Assembly (NCBI GenBank): GCA_023229605.1
Contig: JALNYY010000015.1
Location: 1-47,068 of the forward strand
Reading direction: 5' to 3'
Length of the DNA stretch: 47,068 nucleotides
DNA from: Methylobacter sp.
Lineage (GTDB): Bacteria > Pseudomonadota > Gammaproteobacteria > Methylococcales > Methylomonadaceae
Both the position numbers and the translations under genes were made by a program. The notes under the pieces were generated by a model that was not told the origin of the DNA, did no database searches, and saw only the letters and a list, made by a program, of their open reading frames with translations. Of the stretch, positions 1-8,053 are shown one piece after another (the first letter of the stretch is position 1; every line of letters starts with the position of its first letter).

Positions 1-480
1 ATCCGTTTCATTGTGCGGCCCCCACAACTTGAAACAAGTTTACAACATAAATCCGCCATGTCCTGTAAGAAAGTATATTTTATTTATTGATATTAAACGT
101 ATATTATTTATCGAAACTCCTAGCCACGTATACCCCATCAGTTCTTAACCCGCCGTACGCATTCAGCAGTTGGCGGATTGGAACGCGGCTTGAACGGATT
201 CACACGGATTTTTCATGTCCGAATGGATTTGGGGAGTGTTTTGGACTGGGCCGGCGTTTGGCGGCAAATGGCTGAAAATTTGTTTCAGCATCTGCGTTGT
301 TAGGCAATCCCGGCCTCAAGATCATTGTTTTGACAAAATTTGTACTATAATTTGTGGCGCGTTTTAAAGCGTGACCAAGCAAAGCCGCAAAAGAGGTCGG
401 TTTTTCATGGCAAAGCAGGATGCAGGCCATGAAGATTCTGGAAGTACCCCTATAACAGTAAATGAACACGCCCTAAAAAA
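1..480. other. Left-edge stretch with no supported gene
   Basis: I see no convincing coding region here. The two short open frames (87-275 forward, 200-469 reverse) overlap each other, resemble no family I know and lack ribosome binding sites. A TATAAT lies at 346-351 and a TTGACA at 330-335, but only 10 bp separate them, too short for a sigma70 promoter. The segment probably carries the control region of the cyclase gene that begins at 481. Confidence 0.5.
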
Positions 481-1320
481 ATGAATGATCAAAACCCATC
501 AAACGAGCATGATCCAGAGGAACTTGACGCTGAAAGCCTTATGGCCGAAAGGCAGCGCTTAGAGGCGTTATTCCACCAAAAATTCACCAAAGTCATCACC
601 GTGATGTTTACGGATCTTAAAGGTTCCACGGCAATCACCGAATCCGAAGGCAACTTGGCCGCCCGCGAGCTGATGAAAAAGCACAACGACATGCTGTTCC
701 CTATTCTTGAAAAGCATCATGGCGTCTTGGTTAAGACCATGGGCGATGGCACCATGTCTTATTTTTCAAAAGCGCAAGATGCTGCGCGGGCCGCCAGCGA
801 GTTCCAACGTACGCTCAAGGAATACAACGCCACGGAAAAACCCAAAATCCCCATTCTAGTCACCGCCGGCATACATACCGGCACCGGTATTGTGGAAAAA
901 GACGACATCTACGGCGATGTGGTCAACGTGGCCGCCCGTTTCGACGCCCAAGCCGAAGCTAATGAAATCTGCGTTTCCGAAGAAACGTTCAACGCGCTGG
1001 AAGACAAAGCGGAAATTTACTGCCGCTACTTCCGCATGGCAAAACTGAAAGGGAAAAAAGACGAATTCAAAATCTTCAAAATCATCTGGGATCCCGCCGA
1101 CATCGAAAAAGACAAGGCCGAAATAGCCGCAGGCCTAACCACAAGCCCAACCACCGCCCCCGCCCCCGCAAAGTCCGGGATTTTCGTCTGGGCGGCCATT
1201 CTCGCAGCTGTGTCTATCGGTGTGCTGGCAGTCTTTCTTTTGATCAAAGGAAATGACATGTTCACCGGTTTTTCTTCCGGCGAGGAAAAACGCTCAACTA
1301 CGCACACTATCGCCAAATAA
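481..1320 (+). CDS. Class III adenylate/guanylate cyclase, C-terminally membrane-anchored
   Basis: The 279-aa product carries a class III nucleotidyl cyclase catalytic domain at about residues 35-205, which makes cAMP or cGMP from ATP or GTP. The two metal-binding aspartates are visible: D45 in FTDLKGST and D89 in MGDGTM. The GDVVNVAARF segment further on is the usual dimer-interface and transition-state region. A Pro/Ala-rich linker precedes one hydrophobic helix (about 233-257), so the catalytic domain should sit in the cytoplasm on a C-terminal membrane anchor, the reverse of the common N-terminal sensor layout. No sensory domain is present. The ATG is preceded by an A-run without a clear Shine-Dalgarno. 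The PilZ glycosyltransferase gene starts 39 bp downstream on the same strand, so co-transcription is likely. Nucleotide specificity cannot be read from the sequence. Confidence 0.85.
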   Translation: MNDQNPSNEHDPEELDAESLMAERQRLEALFHQKFTKVITVMFTDLKGSTAITESEGNLAARELMKKHNDMLFPILEKHHGVLVKTMGDGTMSYFSKAQDAARAASEFQRTLKEYNATEKPKIPILVTAGIHTGTGIVEKDDIYGDVVNVAARFDAQAEANEICVSEETFNALEDKAEIYCRYFRMAKLKGKKDEFKIFKIIWDPADIEKDKAEIAAGLTTSPTTAPAPAKSGIFVWAAILAAVSIGVLAVFLLIKGNDMFTGFSSGEEKRSTTHTIAK

Positions 1321-1359
1321 GCCAACCATTCGGATTCCTTTTATTCGCACAAACTCAAG

Positions 1360-3579
1360 ATGAATTACCGTTTTGACGGCAAGCTTGGCAGAGCGCTGCT
1401 GAATGTCTCGCTGTTCTTTTGCCTTTTGCTTCTCGTTTATATGTCCGGCTTGCCGTTGGAACTGCCCCAACAGTTTATGTTGGGCTGGGGATGCGTGTTC
1501 ATATTGATTGCCGCCAAGCGGACGGCCTATTTTCAAAGGCCCCTGGGACGCATACTCTTCCTGATGATTGTCGCTTTTATTTCCCTGCGTTACTTTCTGT
1601 GGCGCACCTTCGACACCTTGATTTACACGGGGCCTATGGACTTCATCATGATGTCCTTGGTTTACCTCGCGGAATTGCAAGTTTCCGCAGTCCACTACAT
1701 CAATCTCTTTGTTAACCTATGGCCTCTTAAAAGGCGGATAGCCTATTTGCCCAATAACCAGGATTTATGGCCTACCGTCGACGTTTTTATCCCCACCTAC
1801 ACCGAGGACTTGGAAATCACCAAAGTCACGGCGACAGCATCCACATTGCTCGACTACCCCAAGGAAAAACTGAATATCTATATCCTGGATGACGGCAGCT
1901 CCGAGCAAAGGCGGAGCAACCCCGTCCTTGCCTCCGCAGCTTGGCAACGCTATCGTGAAATGCAGGAAATGGCTACGAAGCTCGGTGTCGGCTATCTGAC
2001 CCGTGAAAAAAATGACCATGCCAAGGCCGGCAACCTCAATGAAGCGTTAAAAAAAACTGTTGGCGACCTTATATTGATCCTCGACTGCGACCATATCCCG
2101 GCGCGGGATTTCTTGCAAAAGACGGTTGGCTGGTTCCTCAAAGACAAAAAGCTGTTCTTGGTGCAAACCCCGCATTTTTTCATCAACCCCGACCCTTTGG
2201 AAAAAAGGCTGGGGACTTTCGGTAACGCCCCCGGCGAGCATGAAATGTTTTACCGCGCCAGCCACCCCGCCATGGATCTATGGAACGCCAGCTTTTTCTG
2301 CGGTTCGGCCGCAGTGCTCCGGCGTGAATTTGTGGAAGAGGTTGGCGGCATCGCAGGCGACACCATCACCGAAGACGCCGAAACCGCGTTAGGACTGCAC
2401 GGTAAGGGCTACAACAGCGCTTTCATCAGCCGCCCGATGGTCTGCGGCTTGTCCCCGGAGACTTTAGAAGACTTCCTGATCCAACGGACGCGTTGGTGCC
2501 AAGGCATGCTGCAAATCGGTTTTTTAAAGAACCCGGCGCTGTTTCCCGGCTTGAGCATACCGCAGCGCCTTTGTTACACCAGCACTTACCTGTTTTGGTT
2601 TTTCGGGTTCGCCAGATTTTTGTTTTTTATCGCCCCCACTATGTTCATCCTGTTCGGGCTCCAGATTTTCCATGCGTCCTCCCTGCAAGTCCTGGCCTTT
2701 GCCATGCCAAACCTATTCGCCAGCTTCATCAGTTCGGACTACCTGTACGGCAAGTTCCGCTGGCCGATGTATTCCGAATGCTACGAAGGTTTACAATCGA
2801 TATTTCTGCTGCCCGCTGTGCTGGGGGTCATGTGCAACCCGAGGAAACCTACCTTCAAGGTAACGCCCAAAGGCAGGAACCAAACCCATGCCATGTTAAG
2901 CCCGCTGGCAGGCCCGTTTTATCTGATGGTGGCCATCATGCTGGCATCCGTGCCGATGGCCATTTATGAATGGGTCGCACAACCTATCTACCGGGACGTC
3001 ATTATGATATGCGGAGCTTGGCTGCTTTATAACTTGTCCATTGCTTTTGCATCGCTAGGCATATTTTGGGAGCGGAGCCAAATTCGCAGGCACCATCGCT
3101 TTCCGGTCAAAGGAAAGGTGCTGGTGTCGCCGGGGCTGGGGCCAACGACCAGCATAGAAGGCCAGATGACTGACCTTTCCCTCAGTGGCATAGGCTTTAA
3201 ATTTCCTGTTTGCGACTCTCTTAAAATGGGCGATAACATCATCCTCGAAACTGTCGACAGCTATAAGGATGTACACAAACTGTCAGCAAAAATTATGTTC
3301 CTCGGCAACCGCAATGGCTCCGCCATTTGCGGTTGCGAATTCAACGAGTTGGAAGAGCGGTTTGCAGACATCGTAAAAATGGTTTACGGGGATAGCCAGC
3401 GCTGGGTCGATTTTTGGGACCACGGCGCCCAAAGCCCCAACATGCTCTATATGATGTATCAATTTGTACTCATGGCGGGGAAAGGCGCCAAATTCGGGGT
3501 CATTGGCCTATGGGTGTTTGGGAAAGACCGCCTGAAAGAACGTTGGGCGAAACGGCAACCAGCCAAGGTCGAAGTCTGA
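1360..3579 (+). CDS. bcsA: Cellulose-synthase-like family 2 glycosyltransferase (BcsA type) with PilZ domain
   Basis: This 739-aa membrane glycosyltransferase matches the BcsA catalytic subunit, which polymerises UDP-glucose and exports the glucan across the inner membrane. All catalytic motifs are present: D177-D178 (DDGSS), D242-C-D244, T337-E338-D339 and Q375-R-T-R378-W379, together with FFCGSAAVLRR, typical of BcsA. Hydrophobic helices flank the catalytic loop (about 10-90 and 395-560). A PilZ domain follows with R576-xxx-R580 and D605-x-S607-xx-G610, the c-di-GMP-binding signature that relieves autoinhibition in BcsA. The protein is shorter than E. coli BcsA (872 aa). No bcsB, bcsC or bcsZ lies next to it: upstream is a nucleotidyl cyclase and downstream an unrelated gene on the other strand. 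The polymer may therefore not be cellulose, or partner genes lie elsewhere. Confidence 0.85.
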   Translation: MNYRFDGKLGRALLNVSLFFCLLLLVYMSGLPLELPQQFMLGWGCVFILIAAKRTAYFQRPLGRILFLMIVAFISLRYFLWRTFDTLIYTGPMDFIMMSLVYLAELQVSAVHYINLFVNLWPLKRRIAYLPNNQDLWPTVDVFIPTYTEDLEITKVTATASTLLDYPKEKLNIYILDDGSSEQRRSNPVLASAAWQRYREMQEMATKLGVGYLTREKNDHAKAGNLNEALKKTVGDLILILDCDHIPARDFLQKTVGWFLKDKKLFLVQTPHFFINPDPLEKRLGTFGNAPGEHEMFYRASHPAMDLWNASFFCGSAAVLRREFVEEVGGIAGDTITEDAETALGLHGKGYNSAFISRPMVCGLSPETLEDFLIQRTRWCQGMLQIGFLKNPALFPGLSIPQRLCYTSTYLFWFFGFARFLFFIAPTMFILFGLQIFHASSLQVLAFAMPNLFASFISSDYLYGKFRWPMYSECYEGLQSIFLLPAVLGVMCNPRKPTFKVTPKGRNQTHAMLSPLAGPFYLMVAIMLASVPMAIYEWVAQPIYRDVIMICGAWLLYNLSIAFASLGIFWERSQIRRHHRFPVKGKVLVSPGLGPTTSIEGQMTDLSLSGIGFKFPVCDSLKMGDNIILETVDSYKDVHKLSAKIMFLGNRNGSAICGCEFNELEERFADIVKMVYGDSQRWVDFWDHGAQSPNMLYMMYQFVLMAGKGAKFGVIGLWVFGKDRLKERWAKRQPAKVEV

Positions 3580-3602
3580 CAGCTACAGCGATGCCAATTT
3601 CT

Positions 3603-3668
3603 GAACACAGTGAAGCGCATCAATAATAACCAAGATTTTAACCACGCGAGGATGCGTTTCGTACCTCT
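3603..3668. repeat. Palindromic dispersed repeat (copy 1 of the GAGGTACGAA family)
   Basis: Arms GAAGCGCATC (3612-3621) and GATGCGTTTC (3651-3660) pair at 9 of 10 positions. The right side, 3651-3667, is the reverse complement of 36720-36736 with one mismatch, so two copies of one family are in the window. It lies in the convergent gap between bcsA and the ParB-like gene, where it could serve as a bidirectional terminator. Confidence 0.6.
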
Positions 3669-3698
3669 TTCAATTACTTTATCAGTGAACCTTGCGCG

Positions 3699-4073
3699 TT
3701 ACACGATTTTACACATGATTATAGCGTCTTCGTCAGTTGAATAGATTGCGCACAATCGGTGGTATCCATCGGCAATGACGACCTTGCCGTTGGCTGTATC
3801 GCGTACCAAAAAAAGCGGGGAAAGTTCTTTTCCCGATTCTATTTTCTGTCGATCTTTTTCGACGTGCTCATTGCTAATCCCGAGTAGCGATAGGCCGGAT
3901 GCTCTGAAAATATCTTTCGCTTTGAGTTCCGAGACGGGAGCACCCTTCAATTTCTCTACATAAGCACTCGCCGCAGATTCATCATAAATCAGGCTCAAAT
4001 AAGATTGAGCAGCGGGGTAGTCATGTTCTTCCGGTTCATTCAGCCACTTGATGGCAGTCATTTTCTTTGCCAT
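3699..4073 (-). CDS. Small ParB/sulfiredoxin-fold protein of unknown function
   Basis: A 124-aa protein whose C-terminal half carries the ParB/Srx-like signature: a hydrophobic strand ending in VIADGYHRLCAI (residues 99-110), with D102-G103-Y104-H105-R106 matching the nucleotide-binding box of ParB-type domains (DGxHR). It lacks the helix-turn-helix and dimerisation regions of chromosome-partitioning ParB, so it is a single-domain member. The fold can bind or hydrolyse nucleotides, but nothing here fixes a substrate. It stands alone: bcsA converges on it from the left and the DUF4124 gene on the same strand ends about 80 bp upstream of its start. The Shine-Dalgarno (GAGAG) is weak. Confidence 0.65.
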   Translation of the reverse strand: MAKKMTAIKWLNEPEEHDYPAAQSYLSLIYDESAASAYVEKLKGAPVSELKAKDIFRASGLSLLGISNEHVEKDRQKIESGKELSPLFLVRDTANGKVVIADGYHRLCAIYSTDEDAIIMCKIV

Positions 4074-4156
4074 GTGTAACTCTCTTATGAGGGCCTAAGA
4101 TCGTGCTGAATGCGAGTAGCTTGTTCGCGAGAAATTCCCGAACTTGCGCAACACGG

Positions 4157-5149
4157 TTATTTAGTCAGCGCGGATTCAATGTAAGGCCTGAACGCCGACC
4201 TTATGTCGCGCACTTTCTGGCTGGCGCAAAGCTCGGTGCCCAGCGATGATTCCCGGCAGCGTATATCGAGAAAAAGCTGCTGCTTTTTGTTCTCGTCCTC
4301 TATTTTTGAGACCGACAGGCTCAGGTCGCTGTCGGTTGCAGGCGCCCGGCCCATGATCAATTTGTCGGTATCGGTATCGATCGGTGTTGTGGCATGGGCT
4401 TTGATAAAGTCATGCGCGCTGGTCCAGGCCTTTGCGCATAGCGCATCAGTGTCGCAGGCATACAGGCCGATCTCGGCGGCGGCTTTGGCTTGCGCAGAAT
4501 TGTCAGGTGTTTTTGAAGGGTCTGTATTTTCCTGGGTTAGAACCTTAAAGCGTGCAATGTCGGCTTCAATTTCGGCCTTGGCGCGGTTCTTCTTTTCTAT
4601 CTGTTTATTTATTTCAGCGTAAGCTGCTTGTATCTGTGCTTCAGTTTGTTTGATTTCATCCAGTAACGCTGCCGGAACTTTTTTGCCGTTGCGTTCGAGT
4701 TCCGCGGCTTTCTTTTGTTGTGTTTCCAGTTGATTTTCTACACGCTTTAAATTGCCTTGGGCCGCATTCCGTTGCGCATCCAGAGATTGCATTTTTGCGT
4801 AAAGGCTGGCTTCCATGTCCTTTAGATTACGGAAGGTGCTGAGCAGCACTTTGTCGTTAGCGGCTTGCTGGGCGATGATTTTTTCTTGGGCTTGTTTCAG
4901 GGTGTTCAGACGGTCATCTATAGCCTGTTGTTCTTTTGTTTTTGCTTTTTCGGTGACTTCAACAACACGGCCTTTTTCGTTTAGCGATTCCCTGCGTAAT
5001 TGAGCGTGCTCCGGCGGCACCTGGTCGGAGAAAATGGTTTCGCCGTTCTCATTCACCCAACGGTACATCTTTTTGGCAAACGCAGGCTGGCCGCTTAAAC
5101 AAAGGAAACAAACTAGAAAAAAACTGACTGAAAAAGTGCGTGTTTGCAT
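4157..5149 (-). CDS. DUF4124 domain-containing exported coiled-coil protein
   Basis: The start at 5149 is chosen because it begins a clean signal peptide (hydrophobic residues about 5-24, cleavage after AFA). An upstream in-frame ATG at 5305 would add 52 residues unlike a coding sequence that run into the preceding yggU gene. The mature protein opens with KKMYRWVNENGETIFSD, the DUF4124 signature seen in many gammaproteobacterial periplasmic proteins. A long Gln/Glu/Lys/Ala-rich coiled coil follows (about residues 70-200), then a C-terminal region with three or four cysteines (YACDTDALC, DIRCRES, ELCAS) that could form disulfides in the periplasm. The product is about 330 aa. Function is unknown; an envelope structural or scaffold role fits the architecture. 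It lies 85 bp after yggU on the same strand. Confidence 0.75.
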   Translation of the reverse strand: MQTRTFSVSFFLVCFLCLSGQPAFAKKMYRWVNENGETIFSDQVPPEHAQLRRESLNEKGRVVEVTEKAKTKEQQAIDDRLNTLKQAQEKIIAQQAANDKVLLSTFRNLKDMEASLYAKMQSLDAQRNAAQGNLKRVENQLETQQKKAAELERNGKKVPAALLDEIKQTEAQIQAAYAEINKQIEKKNRAKAEIEADIARFKVLTQENTDPSKTPDNSAQAKAAAEIGLYACDTDALCAKAWTSAHDFIKAHATTPIDTDTDKLIMGRAPATDSDLSLSVSKIEDENKKQQLFLDIRCRESSLGTELCASQKVRDIRSAFRPYIESALTK

Positions 5150-5234
5150 GGCGGATGTGTGATTTTTCCAGGAAAAATAAATTATATTGCAAAGATAGCG
5201 GAGATGAAATTTTATCGCCTTGCAGCCAACGCAG

Positions 5235-5537
5235 TTACAAGGAAATATCAAATTGCAGGGAATCCGGCAGTGATGGGAGTTTTTTGGGTGAAGCGATGGC
5301 GACACGCTTTTCCCGTCCGGATTCGCCTGTTATGAGCTTGCAGGCCGATTTGCCGACCCCAAACTCATCGGCTATGAATGCAATCAGGTGCTGATTGGCT
5401 TTGCCGTCGATCGGCGCGGCCTTGATTCTCAGTTTCAACCGGTCGCCATGCAGTCCCGCCCATTCGTCCTTGCTGGCCTTGGGCTGGACATGGAGACTCA
5501 AGGTTAAAACCCCATGTTCCCAATGGTACCAGTTCAA
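5235..5537 (-). CDS. yggU: YggU family protein (DUF167)
   Basis: A 100-aa DUF167/YggU protein with the conserved core LSLHVQPKASKDEW near the N-terminus, KLRIKAAPIDGKANQHLI in the middle and the KLITGESGREKRVAI strand later. The family is small, widespread and cytoplasmic, with no assigned reaction. Its start overlaps the end of yggT by 4 nt, so the two are translationally coupled. The order proC-yggT-yggU is the standard gammaproteobacterial arrangement. Length is normal (E. coli YggU is 96 aa). Confidence 0.85.
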   Translation of the reverse strand: MNWYHWEHGVLTLSLHVQPKASKDEWAGLHGDRLKLRIKAAPIDGKANQHLIAFIADEFGVGKSACKLITGESGREKRVAIASPKKLPSLPDSLQFDISL

Positions 5538-6109
5538 CCGATCAAGCTGGCTAATTGATGCAACGGCGGCAGTAGGACCATTTTTGCCAGCTGTAAAAGC
5601 ATTAACGCGGCCAAAGGCGACAAGTCTATGCCGCCCAGGTCGGGAATGAATTTGCGGCAGAGGTTAAGCACGGGCTCGGTCAGGCTGTACAAAATAGACG
5701 ATGCCGCGCTAAACGTGCCGGGGTTCAGCCAACTGAGGATGGCTCTGGCAAATACCGCATAGATGAAGATATTGATCAGCAATGAAATCAGTTGGGTCAG
5801 CGATAAAATGGTTAATGCGCCGATGCTGATCGCGACGCCTTTCAGCAGCAGTATCGAAAAATCGGCCAGCATTTGCAGGGAGAGCACCAGCACCAGCGAG
5901 GACGTATCAATTTTTCCGATAGACGGCACAAAGCGGCGCAGCAGTTTTAACGGCGGGTGCGTTGCCTTGACCAGAAACTGGGAGATAGGGTTGTAAAAAT
6001 CGGCGCCGCACCATTGCAATAAAAACCGCAGCAGCACCGCCAGGATGTAGAGTGAAAACAGCGAATCGATTACAAAAATAGCCGGGTCGGTCATGTAGCT
6101 TGAATTCAT
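5534..6109 (-). CDS. yggT: YggT family integral membrane protein
   Basis: A 191-aa protein built from two YggT repeats. Each has a hydrophobic helix followed by an RFLLQW- or RAILSW-type turn and an FYNPISQF or FSAASSIL-like segment ending in L-x-RRFVPSIGKID or CRKFIPDLGGIDLSPL. Four or so membrane helices are predicted. The family is linked in the literature to osmotic or ion homeostasis, but no mechanism is known. Its ATG shares a base with the end of proC (both at 6109) and its 3' end overlaps yggU, so the three genes form one operon. Confidence 0.85.
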   Translation of the reverse strand: MNSSYMTDPAIFVIDSLFSLYILAVLLRFLLQWCGADFYNPISQFLVKATHPPLKLLRRFVPSIGKIDTSSLVLVLSLQMLADFSILLLKGVAISIGALTILSLTQLISLLINIFIYAVFARAILSWLNPGTFSAASSILYSLTEPVLNLCRKFIPDLGGIDLSPLAALMLLQLAKMVLLPPLHQLASLIG

Positions 6110-6936
6110 TATGAATTCTCCATTTGTTTAGACATTTCAATAGAGCGGTCTCGCGCCGCATGTAATGCTTTTGAAACCAGTTCGGTAAAACCGCCTTGCT
6201 CAAAAGTCTCTATGGCTTGCTGCGTGGTGCCGCCGGGCGAGGTGACGCGGCGGCGTAACTGTTCCGGCGATTCGGCTGACTCCAGCGCTATTTTGGCCGC
6301 GCCTAATGCGGTTTGTTGCACCAGAAGACGCGCCGTCTCTTGGCTCAGGCCCAGTTCCAACGCGGCTTTTTCCATGGCTTCCATCAGCAGGAAATAATAG
6401 GCGGGGCCGCTGCCGGAAACCGCGGTCACCGCATCCAACTCGGCTTCATCGTCAACCCACAGTGCAATGCCGACCGAGCGTAAAATGTTTTCCGCGAGGT
6501 CGCGCTGTTCAGCGGTCACCTTGTCGTTGGCATGCAAAGCCGTAGCGCCGGTCAACACCAGCGCCGGCGTGTTGGGCATGCAGCGCACGATGGCGGTATC
6601 GGCGCCCAGCCAACGGCTCAAGCTGTTCTGGTTGATGCCGGCGGCGATCGAGACCACCAGCGATTTTCTTTGCTGAACCAGTGCGGCGATGCTTTGCGCC
6701 ACAGTGCCCAACACCTGTGGCTTGACGGACAGAACCACGACATCGACCGCATTGATGAGGTCGTCATTGTTTGCCGAGGTGTTCACGTTTAGATCATGCT
6801 TCAGGGCGGTCAGCGTGTCAGGGTTAATATCCGACGCCCAAATTTGTTCCGGGGCGTGGCCGCTGGCAATCAATCCGCTGATCAGGCTTGAGGCCATATT
6901 GCCGCCGCCGATAAAACCTATCTTGTTTGTTTTCAT
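6109..6936 (-). CDS. proC: Pyrroline-5-carboxylate reductase
   Basis: The 275-aa enzyme catalyses the last step of proline synthesis, NAD(P)H-dependent reduction of 1-pyrroline-5-carboxylate. The N-terminal Rossmann motif is IGFIGGGNMASSLI (about residues 7-20). Further landmarks are SIAAGI, RCMPNTPALV, the VSGSGPAYYF box that contacts substrate, and the C-terminal signature RRRVTSPGGTTQQAIETFE. Length matches the family (E. coli 269 aa). It is first in an operon with yggT and yggU. The yggS gene that usually precedes proC is absent; the upstream neighbour is instead a divergent radical SAM gene. Confidence 0.95.
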   Translation of the reverse strand: MKTNKIGFIGGGNMASSLISGLIASGHAPEQIWASDINPDTLTALKHDLNVNTSANNDDLINAVDVVVLSVKPQVLGTVAQSIAALVQQRKSLVVSIAAGINQNSLSRWLGADTAIVRCMPNTPALVLTGATALHANDKVTAEQRDLAENILRSVGIALWVDDEAELDAVTAVSGSGPAYYFLLMEAMEKAALELGLSQETARLLVQQTALGAAKIALESAESPEQLRRRVTSPGGTTQQAIETFEQGGFTELVSKALHAARDRSIEMSKQMENS

Positions 6937-6984
6937 GGTTGATAATGTGTTTGTTGAGTTGAAAGTATTTTACCCTATATGAGG

Positions 6985-7006
6985 GCTGTGTGATAAATCA
7001 CAAGCC
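6985..7006. promoter_or_regulatory. Palindrome in the proC/splB divergent region
   Basis: TGTGATAAATCACA (6989-7002) is a perfect-armed palindrome (TGTGA, 4-nt centre, TCACA), further flanked by GGCT on the left and AGCC on the right. The half-sites equal those of CRP, but CRP sites have a 6-nt centre, so a canonical CRP site is not supported. It could be an operator for another regulator or a small hairpin. Confidence 0.3.
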
Positions 7007-7060
7007 TTTTGAGCGGTCAAGCTGTGCTACATTACGCGCAGCAAACGATAAAATGAGCCT

Positions 7061-8053
7061 ATGATCGAAACCATTTATATAGAAGAAGCTATCCTGCAAC
7101 ACCCGCGAGTTGTCGAGATTGTGGCGCGATTCCCGCAAGCCAGGAAAATAACCTGCGGCCGTTACGGCGAAGTGTTTAACCCCAAAGCGCAAAATTTTCG
7201 CCTGCAAAAGCAACAGCCCGCCTTGATACTGGCGGAAAAATACAAGAACTTTGCGCTGCCGGCGCCGCTGGGTTACGGCATCGGGGCGGCAAGGAATTAT
7301 TATTTTTCGCATATGCTCAATTGCCTGTACGATTGCCGTTACTGTTTTTTGCAGGGCATGTACCAGTCGGCCAATTATGTGCTGTTTGTCAATTACGAGG
7401 ATTTCCAGCAAGACATCCGGCAATTGTGCGTGGAGTCGCCGGACGAGGAGCTGCATTTTTTTTCCGGCTACGATTGCGACAGCCTGGCTTTGGAGCCGGT
7501 CACCGGCTTTGCCGAGCAGTTTTTACCGTTTTTTGCAACAATCCCTAATGCATGGCTGGAGCTAAGAACCAAAAGCACCCAGGTCAGAAGCCTGTTAAAT
7601 CGGGAGCCGCTGTCCCGCTGCATCGTGGCTTTCAGTCTGTCTCCTGACGAAATCGCCGAAAAAGTTGAAGATAAAGCGCCATCGCTGCAGCGCCGTCTCG
7701 ATGCGCTGTGTAAATTGCAGGAGCAGGGCTGGCAAATCGGCTTGCGCTTTGACCCGCTGATTTACCAGTCCGGCTACCGGCAGCAGTACCGGCAATTGTT
7801 CGAGCAGGTTTTTTCCCGTATCGATTTAAACCGGTTGCATTCGGCCAGTCTTGGCGTGTTCAGGCTGCCGGAGAACTTCTTTAAAAAAGTGCATAAACTT
7901 TATCCTGAAGAAAGGCTTTTTGCCGGGCCCCTGATTAGCCGGCAAGGCATGATGTCTTACAAGCAGGAATTGGAGCAGGACATGATGCATTACTGCACCG
8001 AACAACTCTTAACTTACATTTCGGCCGATAAATTTTTCCCATGCACTTTATAA
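7061..8053 (+). CDS. splB: Spore photoproduct lyase-like radical SAM protein
   Basis: A 330-aa radical SAM enzyme of the spore photoproduct lyase family, which reverses the thymine dimer 5-thyminyl-5,6-dihydrothymine. The cluster motif is C88-xxx-C92-xx-C95 in NCLYDCRYCFLQ, the CxxxCxxC spacing of SPL. A further cysteine, C139 in GYDCDSLALEPVTG, falls where the hydrogen-donor cysteine (C141 in Bacillus subtilis SPL) is expected. Length also fits (342 aa in B. subtilis). No sporulation genes are visible, and homologues in non-sporulating proteobacteria have no settled substrate. The 3' end overlaps the SDR gene by 13 bp, so the two are expressed together. Family assignment is firm; the physiological reaction is open. 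Confidence 0.8.
   Translation: MIETIYIEEAILQHPRVVEIVARFPQARKITCGRYGEVFNPKAQNFRLQKQQPALILAEKYKNFALPAPLGYGIGAARNYYFSHMLNCLYDCRYCFLQGMYQSANYVLFVNYEDFQQDIRQLCVESPDEELHFFSGYDCDSLALEPVTGFAEQFLPFFATIPNAWLELRTKSTQVRSLLNREPLSRCIVAFSLSPDEIAEKVEDKAPSLQRRLDALCKLQEQGWQIGLRFDPLIYQSGYRQQYRQLFEQVFSRIDLNRLHSASLGVFRLPENFFKKVHKLYPEERLFAGPLISRQGMMSYKQELEQDMMHYCTEQLLTYISADKFFPCTL

Noticed and set aside
330..351. TTGACA and TATAAT upstream of the cyclase gene as a promoter
   Set aside because: Both hexamers are perfect, but only 10 bp separate them; sigma70 needs about 17.
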